Shown: piece by piece, positions 11,701 to 24,079 of the stretch
Layout of the letters: each line of letters starts with the position of its first letter
Numbering within the stretch: position 1 is the first letter of the stretch
Source of the DNA: Setaria digitata
Lineage: Eukaryota; Nematoda; Chromadorea; Rhabditida; Setariidae
Length of the DNA: 64,000 bases
Assembly: GCA_003640385.1 (NCBI GenBank)
Contig: RCAB01000186.1
Span: 1-64,000, forward strand
Reading direction: 5' to 3'
Position numbers and translations under genes: made by a program
Notes under the pieces: generated by a model
The model's input: the letters and a program-made list of their open reading frames with translations, nothing else
Told to the model about the DNA's origin: nothing
The model's database searches: none

Positions 11701-14619
11701 TGAATAAAGATGAAACAATAACTTTTGATTTTATAAATCTCAATTACGCAACCATAATTGCGGAGGACTGGGTTGGTGCATTTACTTGGCCAAATTGTAT
11801 TGGGTACGATTCCGCTCCAACTGATCATTACACAAGGTCGGCTGACATATAGTCAAATAAAATTTAATTAATTCAAATAAAGTAAAAAATTTTCAAGGTA
11901 AGTTAGATGGCTCGGAAATTGGCGTTAACTCTGATGTCACTTATATATTAACTTCATTTTATCTTTAAAACAATGTTGATCACAAGACTAAAACTTTTCC
12001 AGTCCTCTTATAATACGGTCTACATATGGCAAAGATAAGAAAGACTTCAATAAGTACTTTTACATTGGCAAATGTAAAGATACTTTTCACAGAATTGTTG
12101 ATTATGCTGCGGAATTTCTGAAGATTTATGAAAATATTTCAAAATTTGCAATGATTTGGTTAAGCAATCCAGCACACGATACTGTCAGTGGTATCTACTC
12201 CATCGATGAGGTCTATTTTTCTAAATTTCAATTTCTTAGTCTTGATATCAGTAATAGTTCCTAGTCGAGCAGTTGGTCTTTGGTACTGATTGTATAGTTA
12301 AGGTAATAATTTAGAGTAACTTCCTGGACCACATCACTATAGCTAAGTGTCATCAGTAACAGTGAGATATTAGCTTTGCATAAACCACAAGGTTGCTTTT
12401 GTGTAAGATTTGTTATAGGTTGACATTTCTTAAATCCACAAAATCGAGTCAATTATCCTGTAAAAAAAAAAGTTACATTTATGATAATGTTATGCTGTTA
12501 TTAATCAAATGATGTCGTAGGCTAATTAGTCAACGTGTGCGGAATAGTTAAAACGTCATGATAAATTGTGGTAATTAAATTATTTCTCGATCATTTTTAG
12601 TATTTATTGATGTCATTTTTCCTCTTTTAAAAAATTTAATCAGCATTAATTCAGGCTCAAACTTTTCAGTTCCTTGCTAACTTTTTTCGGAACAATATGA
12701 AACTTCTGGATAGAAGTTTCATATTTTTAATGGGTGATCACGGAGCTCGCATTGATCCAATTCGTTCAACACGTATTGGTTATTTGGAAGACAATAATCC
12801 AATGCTTGTTGTAAGTGATTTCCGGCAGTTTAAAACAAATACTGGATGGAAAGTTGAATTGGCTGAATTCATGCTAATTAAAAATTTCATTTGTAGATAG
12901 CAGTGCCGAAATATTTGAGAGTTAACAGACAACTTATGGAAAATTTAAGGATGAATAGTCGGAAGCATACATCTCATTATGATTTCTATGCTACGTTATA
13001 TGACATCGCGCATACGGCTCGACAGAAACATTTCCAGAAATGGAATATGCGAAATTTCACGTTAAGTTTCTAATTGAAAATTAAAATCTGTTGAAAGCAA
13101 ACAGTTATTTTAAAATAATTAAGGTGAAGTAATGCAATTGAAATGTAAATTCATTAATTGCAGAAATACTGAAATTGAAAGACGAATTAATTAGTTATGA
13201 TTTGAAATAATAAAAAATGTTTATAGCAGTTTTCAGGCAAGAACTGGGCGATAAAAGAGGTGGAATTCGGGCGAGAAGCCTTCTAAGACCAATTAGTTAT
13301 AACAGGTTTCTGGTAGTTACAAAATTTATAAAGGCAGTATGATTTTGTCACAAAACTTTTAAAAGACGATAGAACTACAACTAAAATTTATTTAAAATAC
13401 CAAATTTAAATTATGGATTTTTTTTTTTTTTTGTAGAACCTGTGATGAGATGGAAATACCGGATGAGTACTGTTTGTGCAAACGATTGATCCGAAATATC
13501 AGCAACGAGAATCGTTCTGTGCGGAAATATGCTAATGAATTAGTGAAATATATGAACGAGAGAATTCAGTCGTACGATTCAGGACAATGGTGCAATAAGC
13601 TCTTCTTAGCTGATGTACGTCTGTCGTTTCTAGTGCTAATTTTTCCGTAAAAAATTGGACAAACATGAAGTTTCAGATCAAAAATTTATCTTAAAGATGA
13701 GAAATAAATTAAATTTTCAAACTGCCTTATTTCTTATTCTTGATATGATCGTCATAATTATTTTAATAAGTACAAACACTTTTTTGCTTTCTCATCTCAT
13801 TTTTTATTATTTGCATGAATGGAAATTATTTTTCATGCCTTCGATTCCATTCTAATATTCATTTAAGTCGGAATTGCAGAAATGATTTTATTGATCTAAA
13901 CATTAGTTTCTTTTCGATGTGAATCGCTATAATTTTATATTTTGTTTGTTTGTAAAAAAATTTTTTTAAGATGAGAAAATTTATAGGTCCACCTGGCTGA
14001 ACAGTTAGAGAATTGGTCGCGAATACGATTGGTGATAGAAACAACACCTGGTCATGCTAAAATTGAAGCAGAAATGAGAAAGGATGGAACGAAATATGAA
14101 ATAATTCCTAAATCTGTGAGTTATTTTGAAATGACTTAAACAAATTCTTATTAGTGGTTCTCTTTTGTAAACTTTGCTTGATATTTTCCAACTTCAAATT
14201 GCCAACTTTCACCGAATTTGAAAAAATTTAAAATGTGATTGATTAAATTACGTAAATTTTTCACTGGGGAAATTTTGTAGCGCACTTTAAAATGGTTCTA
14301 ACTTACGATATTAAAATTGGAATGAATAAAAAAGCCTAAACTTAACTTCGCATCCATTGTGCTACATTACACTATGAGCATAATCTTCCTGAAAGTTTAA
14401 TAACTGCATTCATATTTTAATTTTTTTCTTTTAATTTGTCTAATTATTTAAACACTTCTTCATTAAAACTGTTACTCACTTCTAAAACCACAACTTGCAT
14501 TTCAGATAAATCGAATTAATAAATACAAAGAGCAGAGTCACTGCATCAAAAATCAAACCTCTGATATTCGACTGTTTTGTTACTGTAAAGATCAGAATCA
14601 GAAATTTCAGAATCAGTGA
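8701..14619 (+). CDS. DUF229 sulfatase-like type II membrane protein
   Basis: Exons: 8701-8827, 9568-9730, 10249-10417, 10707-10829, 11032-11122, 11329-11402, 11694-11836, 12003-12210, 12655-12810, 12897-13060, 13237-13305, 13437-13614, 13987-14115, 14506-14619. All phases close, giving 635 aa, the usual family size. Residues about 9-26 (FKFCLIFLAVLFSVKFIY) form an N-terminal signal anchor, so the catalytic-type domain should face the Golgi lumen or outside. Family landmarks appear in order: C..PEINPWDPEVL, the nucleophile-region block LDSVSSSSGMRSAPKT (Asp near residue 178), NKVGANSRPNAFGMFAG, AEDWVGAFTWPNC, PTDHYT, MGDHGARIDPIRSTRIGYLE (DH near 394-395), HYDFYATLYDI, and the C-terminal Cys-rich IPDEYCLC. 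DUF229 proteins share the alkaline phosphatase/sulfatase fold and are expanded in nematodes; their substrate is unknown. The DHG pair and the Asp-Ser block are retained, so activity is plausible. Exon 5 has the weakest acceptor (TTTCAAG). Start chosen at the ATG directly before the anchor. Confidence 0.92.
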
Positions 14620-14787
14620 TATTAGTGAAATGCATTGGGAAGTGATAATTTCTCTTGATAAATGCTACAACAAATTCGTCTATATAAACCGAAATAGTAA
14701 ATGTACTACAATACATTACCATTGTACTATGCATTTCCAAGAGGAAGTTTGTAAATTTTCAGTAAAAATAGTTTTTCTCAAATTTGA

Positions 14788-14793
14788 AATAAA
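14788..14793 (+). promoter_or_regulatory. Possible polyadenylation signal of the DUF229 gene
   Basis: AATAAA lies about 170 bp after the DUF229 stop codon. Such hexamers arise often by chance in AT-rich DNA; position is the only support. Confidence 0.35.
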
Positions 14794-15997
14794 TTAACAA
14801 TGTATAAACTAAAGTTGTAGCATAATGTATATGATCATTAACTTATTGCTTAAAGGATAAGATTTTGCAGACTCCTTTCATTCTCTTATTGAAGAAAATA
14901 TATTTGCGATGGGCTCAGAGAACAAGTTTCTTCATTTCAGGGAATGCACAACATAAATATTAAATCAGTATCTTGTGTAATTCCATTCAGTGTATCTATT
15001 CTCTTTCTCGAGTTCCAGTTTATCCCACTATTAGCAGTCCTTCTCATTCTTTTTTTTTTTCAACTTTTCTAATCATTAAGTGATTGCATACAAAGCAATT
15101 TCAGAATACTCAAACATTTTCAACTAACTCTTCGGATGATTACAGACAAAAACTGCTCCTAAAAATGAGAAACGTGAAGTATAATAGATAAATGATAAAT
15201 CATGAAAATGTTCGATTTTGATTACAATTATTCTTATGACCATATGGCATAGAAAAACTTTTGGTATAGTTTTTTTCAGTCTAACCGGTTTCTCAAAATC
15301 TATCAAACGCGAAATTAAACACATGCTTTATCATTGAAGTCCTTTATGGATTGTTTTTAACTCTTAAATTTATAAATTTCTCTTCCCAATATATTGGTTT
15401 TGCTTTTGAATAGACATTTTGTAGTTTTTTTTTTTTTTTTTTTTATCAATTAACTTACTAAAACTTCTTCAAGATTCGAGAAGAGTAAAAGTTTTAAGGA
15501 AATGAAGAATTTCTTTTTTTTTTTTTTTTTTTCACAGTACTAAAGAATTTGTAGCAAATATAATTAGTCAATAATTAGAACTAATGAATTTCTTAACTGT
15601 TTGCTCAGTAATTTGGAAAAGAAAAACTATTATTAATTCAAAATATTAATGTTCACGCTATTGCTAACTTTTATTTATCGGTCTTCAATTAAATTAACGA
15701 AATATAATAGCTTAATAGCCTGGAAATGACAAACATTCCTATGCTTTTGTTTTAAAGATATATGCTACTTAATAATTCCATGTTTATCTGCTCAAGTGGT
15801 TAAATTCAAAAAAAAATTCGTTTTTTCATTTTTTAAAATAGAGCTTTTTTTTCTCACTTATTTTGGTCTAAATTCTATGTTTAAATAAGCAACAAATAAT
15901 AAGCCTAGGAAGTGCATTACATTTTAAAATATGTCTTACGCTAACAATATTAATTGTGCTTTGTCTTTAGTTTAATTCTACGTTAGTTATATTTCAG

Positions 15998-16154
15998 TTG
16001 GCATGCGTTAAAATTGATTCAGGTAGAGAAAAGTGATTGTAGCTTCTACTGTGCTGAAATTTGGAAGCATCATAGAAATATGAGGAATGAAATTGAGCCA
16101 AAGAGAAATCTTTCAATGAAATTCATGGAACATTTATCATTTATGGATAATTAA
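15998..16154 (+). CDS. Orphan terminal-exon candidate A
   Basis: After the acceptor TTATATTTCAG, one frame stays open for 51 codons (WHALKLIQVEKSDCSFYCAE onward) and ends at TAA 16152-16154 with FMDN. The composition (Glu, Lys, Asp, His, Cys, Trp) is more protein-like than translated intron sequence here usually is. I found no upstream exon chain to join it to. It could be the end of an unrecognised gene between DUF229 and the membrane protein gene, or chance. Confidence 0.25.
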
Positions 16155-16608
16155 TTGCAATTAATTCCATTAGCAGTCAGTTAATGTAATTGACAACTAA
16201 AAGGTAATTAATTACTGGACAAATCTCACTGCTTTTCAATATTTTTTTTTAACATACTTCTATATCATTTTTGATAACTTTTCGAAGAATTGTTTGAAGG
16301 ACATAGTAGTGACAAAATGATGTCTAACTTCCTTGTCACTAAATCTTTTAAAATGCTCTATTTGATTATATATATCATCACATTTCACAGAATATTATCG
16401 CGAATTTAATTGTTAGATTATCCTCCTGATCGATTCTTTTATATACGTCTAAATAGGTTAATTACTCAAATTTGCTATTTTTTTTTTTGGCAAAAGCAAA
16501 TCAAAATTAACAACTGAAAGAAGTTCGATCTATTTGATTAAATGATCTGTGTACAATGCAACATTATTATACTGCAAATAGCTGATTAATTAGTAATAAT
16601 TTCCTCAG

Positions 16609-16725
16609 ATATTACATTATTGTTTGGAGCGTAAAATGCAGCAGCACTTAGATGTATCACAGAAAACTGCAAAGTATAAAAGATTGTCGGAAGATATGAG
16701 CACAGTAGATGATACTTTGTTGTAA
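16609..16725 (+). CDS. Orphan terminal-exon candidate B
   Basis: The acceptor TTTCCTCAG is followed by 38 open codons (ILHYCLERKMQQHLDVSQKT, then a charged tail ending MSTVDDTLL) and a TAA. Composition resembles a hydrophilic C-terminal tail. Candidate A, 450 bp upstream, ends with its own stop, so the two would have to be alternative ends or belong to different genes. No family recognised. Confidence 0.28.
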   Translation: MLHYCLERKMQQHLDVSQKTAKYKRLSEDMSTVDDTLL

Positions 16726-16827
16726 AGTGCTACTTGAAAATAGTTCACTAATTATCGTCCACATCGTTATTATTGTTGCCATCACTCATCACTGTCAACA
16801 ATAGCGCTCTCGAGTTCGATCTTGCAG

Positions 16828-16920
16828 ATGGAATTTCAACTGCGCTTGCTGCTAGTGCTCTTCCTGCTTCTACTGCTGCTACCACTGCTGTGTTAATGCT
16901 ACTGCTGCTATTAAAGTTGA
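16828..16920. repeat. CTG/CTA-rich trinucleotide tract
   Basis: Imperfect CTN triplets. By chance ATG 16828 opens a 22-codon Leu-rich frame ending at TAA 16894-16896. The Leu run is explained by the triplet repeat, so I do not call a gene. Confidence 0.7.
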
Positions 16921-17968
16921 GATAGACGCAATTGCAATCTTCTGCTTCCTGTACTTTCTCTCGAGGTCTATCTCGATGAAGAATCCAATATTAAATGATT
17001 TTAGCTTGAGCTTTTTCCTTTTCACTGTTGTGCACTGAATTATGATTCTTTGCATATTTATCATATCTCTCGTTTATCATATCATTTGGCTAATATGCTT
17101 ACATTATTAGGTTAGGAAGATTCGGAACAAATTAGTACTCGTTAGCTCTTTAGTTGATAAATTCAAGATCTTTCGAGATAATGATTGTCTTGTGTACTTG
17201 AAAAGATAAGATAAATGGATTAGGCAATATTTTACAGTTACAGATTATTAACATATTTGCCCCTTCATTGCTCCAATATTAATAATTTTAGAAAAATCAT
17301 AGGAATCATCAAACTTGAGAAAACTTTTATTCGCTGGTTAGCACAAATTTAGTTCATATAAACAATTCTATTTCTGTCTCAGAATTTATCAGTTTCAATG
17401 TTACAAAATGGCATTTTTACTGCAAATAGATTAATATATATTAGCTATTTACTTTTTTTTTTTTGCAAATGAATTACGAGTTTAGATAATGAGTCATTAG
17501 ATCTCTTCATTTTAAATATAAATTCCAATCTGTGAATTGTGAAGAATCTTTTGTCACCTTTCATCTTCCATAAAAATCCGCCTGCTTCTTGATTGAAAAC
17601 ATTGCAAATTTGTCTTTATGCAAATGGTGCTAATTTGTACTAATCTAGGATATTTTCTGAACTTGATATATGAGAAACTTACCAAAGTTATTTGGAAGAG
17701 TAATAGTTGAAGGAGAAATGCAATAAAATGACTTGAAAACAAATTTTACAGATTTTATCTGGCAAAGAACAATTGCTTAATGAAAGCAGTTAAACTCTGC
17801 TAGGGGAGATGAGGGAAACAGATTGATTGGTAATAACCTCAGTTAGAAAGTTTGAAAGTTAGACGATGTGAACTCACAGATCAATATCATCCGAGAATGC
17901 GATACTGAACAATTGATTTAAAAAAAGCAGTAATCTGAATTGATTAGAGAAAGTTTTACTTGGCAGGG

Positions 17969-19703
17969 ATGTCTCAGTATGAGCCGTGGTATCTACGTCG
18001 AAAATGTCCAATATTTCTCTATCCATGTGTGCCTGTGTATATCGGAGTATGGCCAGCAAGGTTCAGAGTTTGCAAATAGATTTTATATAACTGTAAATCA
18101 CTTTTAAATTCGAAAATTTAAAATTAAAATAAAAGTTAGTATTTATCGAAGCCTTCAGATTGCAAAATATTTTACTAAATCTTGAAACTTTAAATTTGTA
18201 ATTAATATTAAATAGTTGAAATTGCAGGAGATGCTTAGTTATACTCGGTGGAATATTATTTGCAATTGGCGTAATGATCTTACTTGGTTTATTGCTTACT
18301 TGTATTGCTGTTGAATGCTACGCTATGTCAGTTATTTTTGAAACTTATTGCTTGTAAAATGAGCAACTATTAGCTTAGTTAATAGAAAAAAATAAAATAA
18401 AATGAAATTTAAATATATACAAAAATAGTTGGAGACCTTATCAATTATTTTTGCATAAGGAGAAGAAAATCTTCTTGGCCATACGTTACCTAGTCATTGA
18501 TGAAGGAGCACAGCAGATAGCAAACTGGCAACAGATGCTTGATATTTTGGTCTTGGGGAAAGTTACTTCCACACTAGTATTCTTATCTTGCTTTGCTTGA
18601 ATAAAACTTTGATGGTGATTGTTGTCCTACTTAGTTGATAAGGTCTTCAAATATTTAGATTCAGCACCAACAGTCATTATCAAAAAATGAATTTGCTAGA
18701 TTTGGTAGAGAAGGAATTGAATAAAATGAAATTTAAATCTAATTTATGAAAAAATTTTCCCGACACGTAAGATAGAAAAGATAGAAAAGTTCTTAGCAGT
18801 AAGAAAGATGATTCTGAACCTTTCACCTATTCAAAATTAAAGTAAAATAAAAAAATTTGCAGTGCTGGTGCTTTATTACCGCTTGCATTACTACTAATTA
18901 TTGTTGGCATATTAATGCTTCACTGTGGTTGGGCAGCTCACCTGCTCGATGAAGGTGGCCTTGACGATACACCGTAACTATTCGAATTATTTACTTCAGT
19001 TATATGATAATGTCTAGTTTGCTATTAATTACAAAATATTCAATTTTTTATTTATTGTTATATACAAAATTTTTTTTTTAGCACAAAAATTGTAACAACT
19101 GAAGAGAAAGGTCCAAATCCTGATGAAATAGCACTGTTCGAAAGTGCTTACAAGGAACCAATGCCGGAAGTATGTTGGGATTTTGCAAAAAGAAAAATGT
19201 TAAAATTAGTGAAATTTCTAAAATTTTTTAAAGTAGATGTAACAAAAGTTTAACAATTTCAGGTGAAGAGTTATTTGGGGAAATTATTGGGTTATGGAAT
19301 ATTTTTAATGACATTGAGTTTTTTTTTTTTCGTTAACAATTCATTTTATTAGTTCTTTATCGACTTCTTTCATTTGTAATGTTGTAACATGCAAAAACAA
19401 ATATAACAATTTTCGGAAATCATTTGAATCCCAACCGATTCTCTAATGATTTTGTATAAAAGTTAATTAATGAATATTTCAGATTAGACAAGGTTACTGG
19501 CAATTCGAGGATAAATTAGCATGGCAAACAGTTGCTAATCCATATCCAATACAGTAAGTTTCATTTCTATTCCTCGGAAAAGAAAAAGTCTGCATTATCT
19601 GCATTATAATCTGCATTGCAAGTTTTCTAAGAAGTTAGATAGATTTCGTGTATTCTTTTGTAGGCACACTTTGAGAAATGCGGTTGAACGTCCGGAATAC
19701 TGA
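17969..19703 (+). CDS. Small protein with two membrane segments, unknown family
   Basis: Exons 17969-18060, 18228-18326, 18863-18973, 19082-19169, 19483-19553 and 19664-19703 close in phase and give 166 aa. The N terminus is aromatic and Cys-containing (MSQYEPWYLRRKCPIFLYPC). Two hydrophobic helices follow: RCLVILGGILFAIGVMILLG onward (about residues 32-57) and ALLPLALLLIIVGILMLHCG (about 63-84), separated by a very short loop (VECYAIAG). The C-terminal part is soluble and acidic to mixed (TTEEKGPNPDEIALFESAYK), ending NAVERPEY. The hairpin of two helices suggests both ends lie on the same side of the membrane. The donor of exon 2 (GTCAGT at 18327) was chosen for phase. The ATG follows an acceptor-like TTGGCAG, so an upstream exon is possible. 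I recognise no family. Confidence 0.75.
18396..18738. mobile_element. MITE-like insertion in an intron
   Basis: A perfect 19-bp direct repeat, AATAAAATGAAATTTAAAT, is found at 18396-18414 and 18720-18738. Inside it, TTGGAGACCTTATCAA (18429-18444) is matched in inverted orientation by TTGATAAGGTCTTCAA (18635-18650) with one mismatch. Flanking direct repeats plus internal inverted repeats around a segment of about 300 bp fit a short non-autonomous transposon, although 19 bp is long for a target-site duplication. No coding capacity. It lies in intron 2 of the two-helix membrane protein gene. Confidence 0.5.
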
Positions 19704-22246
19704 TCCAAGGAATATCGTTTGCTTACCATTTTCAAATTTGGAAAGCCTTCTCGGTTTACAATCAAAATTGAAATATCAACACATTTGCCACGTGTTTTCC
19801 TTTCAACAAAAATCAATATTCGTTTGATTATAATTGATTTTAATTTTTATATTTTGAATTAATTCTTTCCACGCAAAGAGTATTCTAAATTAAATTTTTA
19901 ATAATTTAGTTTGTTCAAATTTTCTATAAAATGGAGAAAGCATTAAACTTGCGTTTTGCTGTGCTTTCATATATGTATGCCTTTATAAAATTTTAAGAAG
20001 TTTCTTCAAATTATTATTAGGCTTAATTGTGATCTAAGTTAAAATGTAGCTTTGTCTTCCTAACAAGCCAATCAGTATGATCATGTCATTTTAATTTTTT
20101 GAAAATTGTTTAGAAAAAAAAAAAAAACGAAGCACTGCTTAATTGAAATTCGATCTCGATTTATAACTCTTAAGAGGACTTTCCTCTCTTGCGAATCATA
20201 TTTGTTAGGTTATTCTTGAGTTAAATTTTATACTAATTATTAAGATCCAAATGCGATCAAGAACAATTTCTTCCAATTTACTAATTGCTACGTTCTCTAG
20301 AATATTGTTAGCTCATTTTCATAATATCTCACAGTGGACCGATCTGCTTTGTATATTACTTAATTAATTTAATATTTGTATAAATGAATGCACTCTCACC
20401 AGCAATTAATTAGCAATCAATTAATTTTTTTTTCATTTAAATGCATTTTTCAGCGCAGCTAACAATGCTTTGAAAATAATTGTGAGTTTGCTGTTTCTTT
20501 CAGTTTTCTGATAATGATGAAGGGCTAACAAGAAAGCTTCTCCTAGGAGAAGCAAATGAAACATTTGTTCAAGCAGTCAGTGTTTAATTTAGCCTTAGCA
20601 CAAAGCTCGACGAAGTTTCTTTGAACTCTTCGAATCTAGCCTTAAATACAATTATAGTTTGCTCTGCCGAAACAATTTTCTTCATCGTAGACTTTTTGGC
20701 AGCACTTTTCTTAGAGTGAGCCTTTCAAGTTTCCTCGAGATATTTTGCAGATAATTTATTATAGATCGATGGAAAATGAGATGCCGACATTTGTGATTCA
20801 CTCTGAAATCACAATAACAAATGTCTTTGGTTGGCGAAACTTGGAAAAATTTGTTGCCCACAACTGTCCATTTTACAGTAGCTAAAATTCGAGCTCTCAC
20901 TGAAAAACTAACTACTTTTCTGCACATTCTCTTAAAGTAAACTAAAACGACCTGAGAGTGAACAGACAGTACCTATTAGAGAAAAATGAACTGTCATTAA
21001 CTGATTCTCGAGACGAACTTTTCTTGCATTGATCAGAATGCTCCACTCATATTATACATTACTGTACAGCTCACTCACTACAAGTTACATAAAAATTACT
21101 TTCTCTTCGACAGTTGTTAAACAATCAAGAAGAATGTCCGCCACAATGATAGAACTTTTATTAATTACACTTGCGGCCTGTCTGTTTTCAAACGTATCGT
21201 TTTTGTGTCGGCATCGTACAGATGACGGAATCGACGAATGATGAGATGGATGTGTTCTTCGAGATGGTGGCGATTAATCAGCCAATTTGGCTTCATTGCA
21301 AGAAATGTTTCGCTTCAAAGTTTTGGATTTCGACATGTCCACACCTTCTGATTCATTTTCTTTGCTACAACGTGTGAGCTGTCTTTTCATTTAACGTTTC
21401 TTTTCCTTTTTTCTTCTTCAGAAATATCTAAAATATTATAATATTTGAAGATACTTTTTATCGTTTAAATTGTCTTCTGCTGCCAAACAATGAACACAAT
21501 GGTATAGATTTTGCTTTTGCTAAGAATTTCCTGTATGATTGGTTTTTAACAGCATAATTACTAATTCTGTGTAGCTTAACAAATTGCATAAGTAATATGA
21601 TTAATTAATTTCGATATAAATATTTTAGTAATCAAATTTAGTTAGTTTATGAGTGGCTGAAGTTACGATTCCAGAACTATTATTTTCCCTATAGATGTCG
21701 CAACAGTTACGGTAAGAAAAAAAAACTGTAATTAAAAAAACTAGTACCCAGGTAAATAAAAAACGAAATGTCTACCCTTTTAGAAAGAAAGAAGTTAGTA
21801 AAATGAAAAGGCCGCCGAATTTTCGCTAAACAGTGCGAAGTGGTGCCATCGGTCATCTGTCACCAACATTTCGGTTTCTCAGTTGTCAAGGAAACGAAGT
21901 GAGCCGAATATTAAAAAAGCAAAAGAAAAGCTTCATTGCAAATATCAAACAAGACTACTTCATACAATGTTTTTCTACCTAATTTTCTAGGGTAAACTTT
22001 TCATAATAACTGGAAAAAGAAAGTTTCAGCTATTCATCTTCAGGCTTATAGGGACATTTGGGCTTGCAAAAGAATTCCATTCGTGTTTTAAATTATTAGT
22101 TTTTCTCAAATATTTGTGAAACCTGAAATTTTCGACAACAAGTATATCTTTGGAATGTATACATTTGTATTATTTTTACAGATGACGATTATTGATTGAT
22201 ATCAATAGAAAAAAAAAACTTTAAATTATTTCACAATCGATGAAAG
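19704..22246. other. Intergenic DNA upstream of the RIN gene
   Basis: AT-rich, with no supported gene. Open stretches at 20682-20927 (minus, 81 codons) and 21029-21377 (plus, two overlapping) lack splice partners or recognisable domains. The start region of the RIN transcript should lie near the right end; no core promoter element could be assigned. Confidence 0.4.
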
Positions 22247-23812
22247 ATGCGTAGTCCGTCTTCAGTAGTAGGCTCTGTTGATGAAACAAAATATGATGAT
22301 TGCGAGTAAGTTTTCATAAAATAATGAAATCCATTAGTAATAGTTTGAAAATTTTCCCTAATTTTTAGAAAATTGCACAATTATTCCAAGTTTATTTCAA
22401 ATCATTTTGTTACAAAAATTTGAATCTCAAAATTTCTGTCAGAATGCTAAATTTGGAAAGATCTCAAAAATAAGGCAGTTTTAAAATTTATAACAAATGC
22501 GGCAATAATGAAAACAAAATTGCCATCCTTTATTGTCATTTTCCGTGAAAATATGTTCCTTTTTCTTATTACACAGAAATTTAACCAAATATCAAGATAT
22601 TCTTTCAGTATTTCCATAAATGTTCAGAAATGGCAAAAAAAAAAAAGAGAAAAAAATAGTTAGTTACAAAAAGATAATAGTGCTGAGATAACATCTTCTT
22701 CATTTTAAAAGTTATTTGTGGAGGAAAAATTATTAAATATCAATTAATTATTTGTGTCTTAAAATGGTTATATTTTCACTTCTTTCCTTACCCGATTTCC
22801 AATTCCCAAATTAATAATCGTTAACAATCTACTGTGCAGGCCACAAAGTAATATCTAATCTAATTGATTAGACATTTCCAAATCACAGAACACAAACATT
22901 CATGGAAAATGGAATAAATTGAATGAAATTAATTTTGGANAGCCACAAAGTAATATCTAATCTAATTGATTAGACATTTCCAAATCGCAGAACACAAACA
23001 TTCATGGAAAATGGAATAAATTGAATGAAATTAATTTTGGATAAATTTTCTCCACTATTTTTTTTTTTTGATTTAAAAAACCCGAATAACATCTCAATAA
23101 ATAAATTGGGCCATCTAAATATTTTGCAGGTCGAGTTATGAATCAGTTCGCCTTGTTATGGATTTAACTTTCGATTCGCCGACTGCAATCAGTTTCATAG
23201 GTCACTTTTCATTTCTTTAAATTTATTTTTTATTTTTCAAATGACCTAATTTGTTTCTTTCGTTTTATGGTCGCTTGTAATTTTCCCAGTCACTCTTTTT
23301 TAAAAAATAAAATAAAATAATTTAGACTCGAACACTAAATCAAAAGCACAAAAGCAAGACAATAAAATGCGATTACATCATGAATTCTCATCCATCCAAG
23401 TCTTTCTTTATATCTCCTCATTTTGGATCAATTTCGAACAGGTCACTTAACTGTTTCAATAATTCATCATCAAAATGTCTTTTAAAAACTAACTCCCACT
23501 TCTCTCAAATATCTTTGCGAGAATGATAGGCTGATGAAAGTGAAGTCTCTGAATTTGATAGATTCATTTCTTCTTTCTCCAATTCTCCATCTTCTAAAAA
23601 GATAGAAATTTGCTCATGCACTGATCCTCGGCCTAATCGTTAATTGTGCCAAGCATTTCATCTCTTTTGAAGTCAATTCAAAAATTACTACCGCAATGAG
23701 ATTTCTATATCTTAAGTTAGGTAGAATTTCTATGAGCACCATAAAGTGGAATTTTTTTCTTTTGAAATTCTCTCCATTATGTTTTTTTTCGCAAATCGCA
23801 TCTAATTTCTCT

Positions 23813-23848
<36 letters not shown>

Positions 23849-24009
23849 TTTTTATATATATATATATATTTATATATATATAAAATATATTTTATATATA
23901 TATATGAGAGAAGTTTATTATATATATATATATATATATATATAATAAACTTATATATTATATATATATATATATTTAATAATTTTTTTTAATATATATA
24001 TATTTAATA

Positions 24010-24046
<37 letters not shown>

Positions 24047-24047
24047 T

Positions 24048-24079
<32 letters not shown>

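Noticed and set aside
16828..16896. 22-codon Leu-rich mini-ORF resembling a signal peptide
   Set aside because: Explained by the CTG/CTA triplet tract; no downstream continuation.
20682..20927. 81-codon minus frame with Cys and His residues
   Set aside because: Single open stretch without splice partners or a recognisable motif. The apparent C...C.H spacing is not a known zinc-finger pattern.
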